Shown: piece by piece, positions 7,312 through 14,508 of the stretch
Layout: every line of letters begins with the position of its first letter
How positions within the stretch are numbered: the first letter of the stretch is position 1
Assembly: GCA_027020785.1 (NCBI GenBank)
Contig: JALUVI010000184.1
Span: forward strand, 1-33,466
Direction: 5' to 3'
Source of the DNA: Planctomycetota bacterium
GTDB lineage: Bacteria; Planctomycetota; UBA1135
Length of the DNA: 33,466 nt
Translations under genes and position numbers: made by a program
The notes under the pieces: model-generated
Told to the model about the DNA's origin: nothing
What the model saw: the letters and a program-made list of their open reading frames with translations, nothing else
Database searches by the model: none

Positions 7312-8907
7312 ATGACCGAGCGCGGATCGTCCCGCCGCCCCGGCCGCATGGCCCGGCGCCGCGCCGCGGTCCTGGTCGGCGTCCACCTCGTCCTCGTCGC
7401 GCACGTCGCTTGGTGGTGGTTCGAGCGGCGGCCGGTCCTGTCGCCGCTCGAGCCCAGCGAAGCGATGCGTTTCGGCGTGGAGGGCGTGGTCAACGCCGGC
7501 CTGCTGCTGTTCGCCGTCGCCGGTCTCGCCACCCTCGTCTTCGGGCGCTTCTTCTGTGGATGGGGCTGCCACCTGATCGCCTTGCAGGACGGCTGCCGCT
7601 GGCTGCTGCTGAAACTGGGCCTGCGCCCGAAGCCGTTCCGCTCGCGTCTGCTGCGCTGGGTGCCGGTCGCCGCCTTCGTCTACATGTTCCTCGGCACGCC
7701 GCTGCTCCGCGCCTTCCGGGGCGAGCCTTGGCCCGGCTTCCGCGGCTTCGAACTCACCACGCAGGCCTTCTGGGCGACGATGCCGACGTGGCCGGTGGCC
7801 GTCGCCACCTTCCTGGTCTGCGGCGGCGTGGTGGTGTGGCTGCTGGGCAGCAAGGCCTACTGCACCTACGCCTGTCCCTACGGCGCGTTGTTCACGGCGG
7901 TGGAAGCCCTGGCGCCCGGGCGCATCCGGGTGGACGACTCCTGCCGCCAGTGCGGCAAGTGCACCGCGGCCTGCACCAGCGACGTCCGTGTCCATGCCGA
8001 GGTGCACGCCTACGGCATGGTCGTGGACCCGGGCTGCATGAAGTGCATGGACTGCGTGGACGCCTGTCCGAACGGGGCCTTGTCGTACGGCTGGGGACGC
8101 CCCGCCGTCCTGGCCCGTGAGCGGGCCGTGCCCGCGCCCGGACCGAAGCCGCTGCCCTGGGGGCAGGACCTGCTCGCCCTCGCGGGGTTCCTGGTCGTCT
8201 TCGTCGCGACCCGCGGCCTCTACGGCGAGATCCCCTTCCTGTTCGCCCTCGGCCTCGGCGGCGTCGGGGCCTGGCTGGCCTGGACCACCTGGGCCTCGTT
8301 CCGTCGCTCGGACCTGCGCTTCGCCCGCTGGCCGCTGCGCCGCGGGGGGCGCACCACCCGCGCCGGTCGGGTCTTTCGGCTGGGTGCTCTCGCCGCGTGG
8401 CTGCTGGTCGCACACTCGCTGGCCTACCAGGCCGTGTCCTGGAAGCGCGACCGCGTCTCCTACGCGATGATGGGGTGGGGCAACGCGGTCCTGGCCGGCA
8501 CCGCAGAAGGGACGCCGCCGGAGGTCCGGGCCCTGGCCGAGGAGGTCCTGCGCCTGACCGCGCTGTCCGAGCGTCTCGCCCTGCTGCCCGACGACCGCCT
8601 TCCCTTCCAGGAGGCCTGGGCGCGGCTGGCCCTCGGCGACGAGGCCGGGTTCCAGGCCGGGCTCGACGAGGTCTTGAGGCGTCGTCCCGGTTTCGGCGAG
8701 GTCCTGCTCCAGCGCGGCCTGTGGCGCTGGCGCCGGGGCGACGTCGCGGGAGCGCGTGCCGACTGGGAGGCGATCCCGTGGTCGGACCCCCGCTGGACCG
8801 AGGCCCGGGCCTGGCTCGCGGACCTGGAGGGGCGCCCCCGCGACGCTGCGGGTGGGGAGGGCGCAGGGGAGGAGCTGCGGGAGGCCTTCGACGGCGCCTG
8901 GCGCTAG
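7312..8907 (+). CDS. NapH/CcoG-like membrane polyferredoxin with C-terminal helical/TPR-like extension
   Basis: FCGWGCHLIALQDGC, CTYACPYGALF, two 4Fe-4S motifs (CRQCGKCTAAC, CMKCMDCVDACP), multiple TM segments; C-terminal ~150 aa helical repeats. Confidence 0.85.
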   Translation: MTERGSSRRPGRMARRRAAVLVGVHLVLVAHVAWWWFERRPVLSPLEPSEAMRFGVEGVVNAGLLLFAVAGLATLVFGRFFCGWGCHLIALQDGCRWLLLKLGLRPKPFRSRLLRWVPVAAFVYMFLGTPLLRAFRGEPWPGFRGFELTTQAFWATMPTWPVAVATFLVCGGVVVWLLGSKAYCTYACPYGALFTAVEALAPGRIRVDDSCRQCGKCTAACTSDVRVHAEVHAYGMVVDPGCMKCMDCVDACPNGALSYGWGRPAVLARERAVPAPGPKPLPWGQDLLALAGFLVVFVATRGLYGEIPFLFALGLGGVGAWLAWTTWASFRRSDLRFARWPLRRGGRTTRAGRVFRLGALAAWLLVAHSLAYQAVSWKRDRVSYAMMGWGNAVLAGTAEGTPPEVRALAEEVLRLTALSERLALLPDDRLPFQEAWARLALGDEAGFQAGLDEVLRRRPGFGEVLLQRGLWRWRRGDVAGARADWEAIPWSDPRWTEARAWLADLEGRPRDAAGGEGAGEELREAFDGAWR

Positions 8908-9079
8908 CCCGGCTCCGTCACCAAGACGCGGATCCGTTCCCATGATGGGGTTCCGAAGGCGCTTTCTGGGCGCTGACGCCTCTTCCCTGTCTCTCCGACG
9001 GCCCTCTGCACCCCGTCGCGGCCTCTCGTCGCTCGGCTGACCGGCTCTCGCACCTCCTCAGCCGCCCCCGAGACGCACC

Positions 9080-9307
9080 CTACCCAGCGGCTCGCTCGGA
9101 TGCGGGCCCTCGTCCCTGGCTCCCCTCCGCTTCGAGGCGGCGGTCTGCCGCCAGGAGGAGGACGGCGCCGGCGTCCGAGGTGGTGTCCGAGCCGTCGAAA
9201 CGGGCCACCCATTCCTTCCGACCGTGGAGTGGGAATCGGAGCTCGGCGGGGTTGCGCCCTGCAGTCGAGCGACGGTGGGTGGGGTTGCGTGATCGGGTGT
9301 CGTTCAC
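9080..9307 (-). pseudogene. Truncated IS1380-family transposase N-terminal remnant
   Basis: LRFPLHGRKEWVARFDGSDTTSDAGAVLLLAADRRL resembles the conserved IS1380-type N-terminus (FDGG..TSDAGALLL...DR); the frame ends within ~20 aa. Confidence 0.5.
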
Positions 9308-9363
9308 GCGCTCCTCTTGCCGAATCCGCCCTCCTCACTCGACACCCTGGTGGCGGATCCGGG

Positions 9364-11355
9364 CTAGGGCGGCGTTCCGTCCCCGTCGGCGTAGCCGAGC
9401 TCGGCGAGGATGCTCTCCTGGGCGGCCGAAGTCGGGGCTGCGGACGTGGCGTAGACGTCGCGTGCGAATGCGGCCAGGAGGAGGTCCTGCAGGGCGGCGG
9501 GCAACCCGAGGTCGGCCAGCCGGTCGTGCAACTCGAGCGGGTCCGTCGCCACCTCGTAGAGCTCGCGGGCGCGGAAGTCCGAATCGTCGGGCGCCCGGCG
9601 GTCGCCGATCACCTTCCAGCCGTCGAGCCGGCCGGCGACCTCGTCGTCGTCCACCGCGACGTGCCCGCGCCCGGACAGGTCCTCGTTCGGCAGGACCTTC
9701 CCCGGCATCGTGTCGAGCGGCTCCAGGCCGGCGTGGGCGAGCAGGGTCGGCGCCACGTCGGCGAGGTGAGGGACCCCGGAAGGGCGGGTGCCGGGCGCGA
9801 TCCCCGGGCCGGCGAGCAGGAAGGGCACCCGCAGCAGCGGCTCGTAGAGCGTGTTGGCGTGCTTCATGCGCCGGTGTTCTCCGAAGTGCTCACCGTGATC
9901 GGAGGTGACCAGCCACAGCGTGGGGCGCCCGGAGGCGGCGACCCGATCGCGCAGTCGCGCCAGCTCCGCGTCGAGGAACATGACCTCCTCCAGGTAGACG
10001 CGGTGCAGGTACTCCGCCGCCGCCTCGGCCTCGGCGCGGACGACCGGATCGCTCGACGACAGCTCCCGCTGGACGAGGACGAGCTCGTGCTCGCCCCACA
10101 TCCCCTTCGGGCCGGTGGGGGCGTAGCGCTCGGCGAGCGGCGGCAGGTCGGCGGTGAGCCGGCCGCGGAACGGCTCCGGCGCCCCATAGGGCTGGTGCGG
10201 GTCCATGAAGTGGACGAACAGGAAGAAGGGGCGATCCTGTGCGTAGAGCTGGTCGAGCAGCTCCTCCGCCTGCTCACGGGTGACGATGGCGCGCTCGAGT
10301 TGGCCGTGACCGCCCAGTCCGCGCGGCGCCTTCTTGGCCGAGAAGTAGAGGGTCTTCTCGAGGAGGGTCGCGACCCAGCGGGTGGGCAAGAGGCCCAGCC
10401 AGCTGCGCCCGTCCAGGAAGCGCGCCGCCTCGTGGATGCGCGACAGTCGAGAGACCGTGGTGTCGTCGTAGACCTCGAAGCCCTCGGCGAAGCCGAACTC
10501 GGCGGAGAGGAGCGGATTGGAGATCACGCCCGCGGTGCGGTAACCGCCGAGGCGGAAGAGGTCGGCGAGGCCCGGGGCGACGACCTGGTGCTGCAGGAGG
10601 TTGCGGTTCCAACGCACCCCGATCCCCATCGCGTCGCGCCCGAACAGCATGGCGGCGTGCCCCGGCACCGTCTGGTTGCTGGGCGAGAGGGCGTAGGGCC
10701 AGGAGGCCCCGGCAGCGGCCAGACCGTCGAAGAAGGGGAGGGCCATCTCGGCCGGGCGGAGCTCCGGGTCCACCGCATCGGCGCGCAGGGTGTCCACCGA
10801 GACGAGGATCACGTCCGGAGACCCCGGAGGCGGCGCCGCCGGGGTCCGGCCGCTGGGGAGAGTCGGCGTCGCCGGCAGGGTGACGGAGGCGTCGGCCTCG
10901 GCCCGGATCGAACGTTCCAGCCGCGCGTCGTGGAGGAAGGCGAGGGGAACGGCGATCGCAGGGCCGAGCAGGACCAGCCCGACGGCGGCCCTCGGGCCGG
11001 GGGCGGCGACGCGGCCGCGCAGGGCCGCGCCGAGCAGTGCGACGGCGAGGAGCGCCCCGGCGGCCCAGCCCGCCCCGCCGGGTAGGAGGCCGAGCTGGGC
11101 CGGCAGCGGGACCAGGCCGAGGCCCAGGCCGAGGGCGAAGGCGAAGCCGAGGGTCCGGGCCGGGGCGGGGAGGAGGGGAGCAGCCGGAACCAGCACCACG
11201 GCGACGGCGGCGGCGAGCAGCAGGTCGCCGATCCAGACCGGAAAGGTCGTCGCATCCACCCCCGGCCCCAGGGCGCCGGCGAGGCCGGAGGCCAGGGCGG
11301 CCAGGGTGGCGCCGGCGAGGACGCCCGCGAGACGACGGAACCAGGGGTGCGCCAT
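9364..11355 (-). CDS. Membrane-anchored sulfatase/alkaline-phosphatase-superfamily protein
   Basis: About five N-terminal TM helices then DVILVSVDTLRADAVD...NQTVPGHAAMLFG...LVTSDHGEHFGEH...LYEPLLRVPFLLAGPGI (PF00884-like). Confidence 0.88.
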   Translation of the reverse strand: MAHPWFRRLAGVLAGATLAALASGLAGALGPGVDATTFPVWIGDLLLAAAVAVVLVPAAPLLPAPARTLGFAFALGLGLGLVPLPAQLGLLPGGAGWAAGALLAVALLGAALRGRVAAPGPRAAVGLVLLGPAIAVPLAFLHDARLERSIRAEADASVTLPATPTLPSGRTPAAPPPGSPDVILVSVDTLRADAVDPELRPAEMALPFFDGLAAAGASWPYALSPSNQTVPGHAAMLFGRDAMGIGVRWNRNLLQHQVVAPGLADLFRLGGYRTAGVISNPLLSAEFGFAEGFEVYDDTTVSRLSRIHEAARFLDGRSWLGLLPTRWVATLLEKTLYFSAKKAPRGLGGHGQLERAIVTREQAEELLDQLYAQDRPFFLFVHFMDPHQPYGAPEPFRGRLTADLPPLAERYAPTGPKGMWGEHELVLVQRELSSSDPVVRAEAEAAAEYLHRVYLEEVMFLDAELARLRDRVAASGRPTLWLVTSDHGEHFGEHRRMKHANTLYEPLLRVPFLLAGPGIAPGTRPSGVPHLADVAPTLLAHAGLEPLDTMPGKVLPNEDLSGRGHVAVDDDEVAGRLDGWKVIGDRRAPDDSDFRARELYEVATDPLELHDRLADLGLPAALQDLLLAAFARDVYATSAAPTSAAQESILAELGYADGDGTPP

Positions 11356-11367
11356 GGATGGATGGCC

Positions 11368-11373
11368 ACGATA
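11368..11373 (-). promoter_or_regulatory. Putative -10 (TATCGT) for the sulfatase-like gene
   Basis: TATCGT on the - strand, 12 nt upstream of the ATG at 11355, in the divergent gap to purD. Confidence 0.35.
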
Positions 11374-11411
11374 GGCCGGGCGGTTCCCATCGGCAAGACG
11401 CGCCGCTCGTC

Positions 11412-11417
11412 TAGAAT
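11412..11417 (+). promoter_or_regulatory. Putative -10 (TAGAAT) for purD
   Basis: TAGAAT-cttccgggac-ATG; same hexamer as upstream of tRNA-His. Confidence 0.45.
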
Positions 11418-11427
11418 CTTCCGGGAC

Positions 11428-12729
11428 ATGGGCATGAAGGTCCTCCTCGTCGGTTCCGGCGGCCGCGAGCACGCTCTCGCCTGGCGCCTGGCCGCGTCCC
11501 CGCTCCTGGAACGACTCTGGATCGCACCCGGCAATCCGGGCTGCGCGGCCCACGGCGAGACGGTTCCGATCGCCGCCGACGACGTCGCCGGCCTGACCGC
11601 GTTCGCGGTGCGCAACGGGGTGGACCTGTGCGTGCCCGGGCCCGAGGCTCCGCTGGTCGCCGGGCTCGCCGACGCCTTGAGCGAGCGCGGCATCCCGACC
11701 TTCGGGCCTTCGGCGGCGGCGGCGGAACTCGAGGGCAGCAAGGCCTGGTGCAAGGAACTGCTGGCGCAGCACCGCATCCCGACCGCGGCCCACCGCACCT
11801 TCTCACGGCTGTCCCAAGCGGTCGGCTACCTCGAGCACGGCGCTTCGTTCCCCTGCGTGGTCAAGGCCTCCGGGCTGGCCGCCGGCAAGGGCGTCGTCAT
11901 CTGCCCCGACCTCCCGTCCGCGATCGAGGCCACGCAAGCCATGCTGGAGGGCGGCCGTTTCGGCGAGGCCGGAACCACCGTCGTGATCGAGGAGTTCCTC
12001 CACGGTCCCGAGGCCAGCTTCTTCTGCATCACCGACGGGCGCACCCTCGAGATGCTCGAGCACTGCATGGACCACAAGGCCCTCTGCGACGGCGGCGTCG
12101 GCCCCAACACCGGCGGGATGGGCGCGATCAGTCCGAACCCGGCGGTGTCGGAGCGCACCCGCCGGCTGGTCGAGCGCCACGTACTCCTGCCGACGGTGCA
12201 CGCCATGAACCGTGAGGGCCGCCCCTTCCGCGGCGTGCTCTTCGCCGGGCTCAAGCTGACCACCGGGGGCCCCAAGGTGCTCGAGTACAACGTGCGCTTC
12301 GGCGACCCCGAGTGCCAGACCCTGATGCCGCGGTTGTGCTCCGACCTCCTGCCGCACCTCCATGCCGCTGCGGTGGGGTCGTTGGACGAACAGGAGCCGC
12401 TGGTCTGGGACGAACGCCCCGCGTGCACCGTGGTCCTGGCGGCCGCCGGCTATCCCGAGTCGCCGCGGCGGGGCGACCCCGTCTCGGGGCTCGCCGAGGC
12501 CGAGGCCCTGGAGGACGTCCACGTCTTCCACGCCGGTACCCGGCTCGACGAGGAGGGTCGCCTGGTCACCGCTGGCGGGCGGGTCCTCGCCGTCACCGCG
12601 CTCGGCGCCGATGCGGCGGCCGCGCGCAATCGCGCCTACGAGGCGGTGTCCCGCATCCGCTTCGAGGGCATGCAGTACCGTACCGACATCGGAATTGCTG
12701 CGGTCGAGGGCGCCGTGCGGCATGCGTGA
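11428..12729 (+). CDS. purD: Phosphoribosylamine--glycine ligase
   Basis: MGMKVLLVGSGGREHALAWRLAASP...APGNPGCA...PGPEAPLVAGLAD...VKASGLAAGKGVVIC...GGMGAISPNP...LEYNVRFGDPECQ. Start may be 11434. Confidence 0.98.
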   Translation: MGMKVLLVGSGGREHALAWRLAASPLLERLWIAPGNPGCAAHGETVPIAADDVAGLTAFAVRNGVDLCVPGPEAPLVAGLADALSERGIPTFGPSAAAAELEGSKAWCKELLAQHRIPTAAHRTFSRLSQAVGYLEHGASFPCVVKASGLAAGKGVVICPDLPSAIEATQAMLEGGRFGEAGTTVVIEEFLHGPEASFFCITDGRTLEMLEHCMDHKALCDGGVGPNTGGMGAISPNPAVSERTRRLVERHVLLPTVHAMNREGRPFRGVLFAGLKLTTGGPKVLEYNVRFGDPECQTLMPRLCSDLLPHLHAAAVGSLDEQEPLVWDERPACTVVLAAAGYPESPRRGDPVSGLAEAEALEDVHVFHAGTRLDEEGRLVTAGGRVLAVTALGADAAAARNRAYEAVSRIRFEGMQYRTDIGIAAVEGAVRHA

Positions 12730-12752
12730 GCCGGCGCCGAGGAGGGGGGGCC

Positions 12753-13226
12753 GTGCAGGCTGAAGCCGCACTGGGCCGCTTCCGTGCCTTCCTCGCCGAG
12801 CGTGGTCTCCGCCTGACGCGTCAGCGCGAAGAGGTCCTGCGCTACTGCTGGAGCACCCACGAGCACTTCACCGCCGACGAGGTCTGGGCCTGGGTGCGCA
12901 GTCGCGACCGGCGCGTCAGCCGGGCCACCGTGTACCGCACGCTGGCGCTGCTGGTCGAGGGCGGCTTCCTCGAGAAGCTGGAGCGGGGGCGCGACGAGGC
13001 GCTCTACGAACACGTCCTCGGCCACCGCCACCACGACCACATGATCTGCCTCGACTGCGGCCGCATCCTCGAGTTCCGCAACGACGAGATCGAGCGCCTC
13101 CAGGAAGAGGTCGCGCGGCGCCACCGCTTCCGAATGCTGCGCCACCAGCTGCGCCTGGAGGGCTACTGCTCGCGATGCGCGCGCCGCCACGGCGGGCCCG
13201 AGGCGGCCGAGGCCTCCTCGTCGTAG
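12753..13226 (+). CDS. Fur-family transcriptional regulator
   Basis: GTG start with upstream GGAGG; LRLTRQREEVLRYCWSTHEHFTADEVWAWVR...RVSRATVYRTLALLVEGGFL...HRHHDHMICLDCGRILEF. Confidence 0.93.
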   Translation: MQAEAALGRFRAFLAERGLRLTRQREEVLRYCWSTHEHFTADEVWAWVRSRDRRVSRATVYRTLALLVEGGFLEKLERGRDEALYEHVLGHRHHDHMICLDCGRILEFRNDEIERLQEEVARRHRFRMLRHQLRLEGYCSRCARRHGGPEAAEASSS

Positions 13227-13241
13227 CGCAGCCGAACCCCC

Positions 13242-13640
13242 CTAGAGTCGCGCTGCGATCTCCTCGGCGACTTCCTTGGCGACGTCGGCGCGGCCGCGGA
13301 CGCCGAACTCGGCGGCGTACACCTTGAGCTTGGCGTAGTCCTGCGAGCCGGGCACGATGAGCACCTGGATCACGACCTGGACCTTGTCCTGCTCGGTGTA
13401 CTCGATGCGGTAGCTGCCGCGCACGACGCGGACGTCGGCCGCTCCAGGGCGGGAGCGCACCACCTGCTCGGCCACCTCGAAGACCCGCTCCGGAGGAGCG
13501 GCGAGGAGCATCTCGCCGCGGTCGTCGGTGAAGCTGTCGTAGGTCCAGACGCCGGCGACGGCGCCGATGCCGACCAGCGCCACCGGAGCGGCGCAGGAGG
13601 CGGCCAGGGCGAGGAGGACGAGGAGGGGGGTGCGCTTCAT
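13242..13640 (-). CDS. Small lipoprotein, DUF3568-like
   Basis: MKRTPLLVLLALAASCAAP (lipobox) followed by VWTYDSFTDDRGEMLLAAPPERVFEVAEQVV... Confidence 0.75.
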   Translation of the reverse strand: MKRTPLLVLLALAASCAAPVALVGIGAVAGVWTYDSFTDDRGEMLLAAPPERVFEVAEQVVRSRPGAADVRVVRGSYRIEYTEQDKVQVVIQVLIVPGSQDYAKLKVYAAEFGVRGRADVAKEVAEEIAARL

Positions 13641-13713
13641 GGTTCGGGGTCCGCGGTCGCCTGGGAGGATACCTCCGGGGCGCTGCGACTTCCATGCCGG
13701 AGGGGGGGGGCGC

Positions 13714-14508
13714 CTAGCGACTCGCCGGGGTGCGGATCCGCGACAGGAGCCCCGCGCAGAACGACGCGGCCACGCCCTCTCCGCCCCACGCACCGTCGCC
13801 ACGGTCCGGGAGGTGGAGCCGCGACAGGTTCCGCTCCGGATGGGGCATCAGGCCCAGGATGCGACCGCAGGGGGCGACCAGGCCGGCGATGCCGCCCGCC
13901 GAACCGCTCGGACAGTGGGGGAAGTCGGTGCGGGGGCGGCCCTCCTCGTCGCAGTAGCGAAAGGCGACGACCCCGGCCTCCATCAGCGTCGCGGCGTCGC
14001 GCTCGTCGTCGGGCAACACGATGCGTCCCTCGGCGTGGGCGCTGACCGCCGCCACCACCGTGCCCTCCGGCCAGGGCTCGCCCAGCGGCGCCTCGGCGCG
14101 CAGCCGCGACCAGCGGCACTCGAAGCGGTGGCTGGCGTTCCAGGTCAGCGACAGCGGCGGCAGGCCGTCCACCCCGGGCAGGAAGCCGGCCTTGAGCAGC
14201 GCCTGGAAGCCGTTGCAGACCCCGAAGAGGACGCCGCCCCGGGCATGGAGCTCGCGCAGCGCGCTGCCGAGACGGCGTTCGAGCTGGAGCGCCAGCACGC
14301 GACCGGCGCCGAGGTCGTCGCCGTAGGAGAACCCGCCGGGGACGGCGAACAGGTCGAAGTCGAGGATTCGCTCCGGCGCGGCCGCGAGCTCGGAGACGTG
14401 GAGCTCCACGACTTCGGCTCCGGCGCGCTCGAAGGCGTAGCGCAGCTCGCGGTCGCAGTTGATGCCGGGCGCGAACAGCTGGAGGACGCGGGGGCGGGCT
14501 GCGGTCAC
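13714..14508 (-). CDS. purQ: Phosphoribosylformylglycinamidine synthase, glutaminase subunit PurQ
   Basis: RPRVLQLFAPGINCDRELRYAFERAGAEV...VPGGFSYGDDLGAGRVLA...FGVCNGFQAL...GLMPHPER. Confidence 0.97.
   Translation of the reverse strand: MTAARPRVLQLFAPGINCDRELRYAFERAGAEVVELHVSELAAAPERILDFDLFAVPGGFSYGDDLGAGRVLALQLERRLGSALRELHARGGVLFGVCNGFQALLKAGFLPGVDGLPPLSLTWNASHRFECRWSRLRAEAPLGEPWPEGTVVAAVSAHAEGRIVLPDDERDAATLMEAGVVAFRYCDEEGRPRTDFPHCPSGSAGGIAGLVAPCGRILGLMPHPERNLSRLHLPDRGDGAWGGEGVAASFCAGLLSRIRTPASR

Noticed and set aside
9100-11085. 661-aa + strand ORF opposite the sulfatase-like gene
   Set aside because: No domain; antisense to a protein with clear sulfatase-fold motifs.
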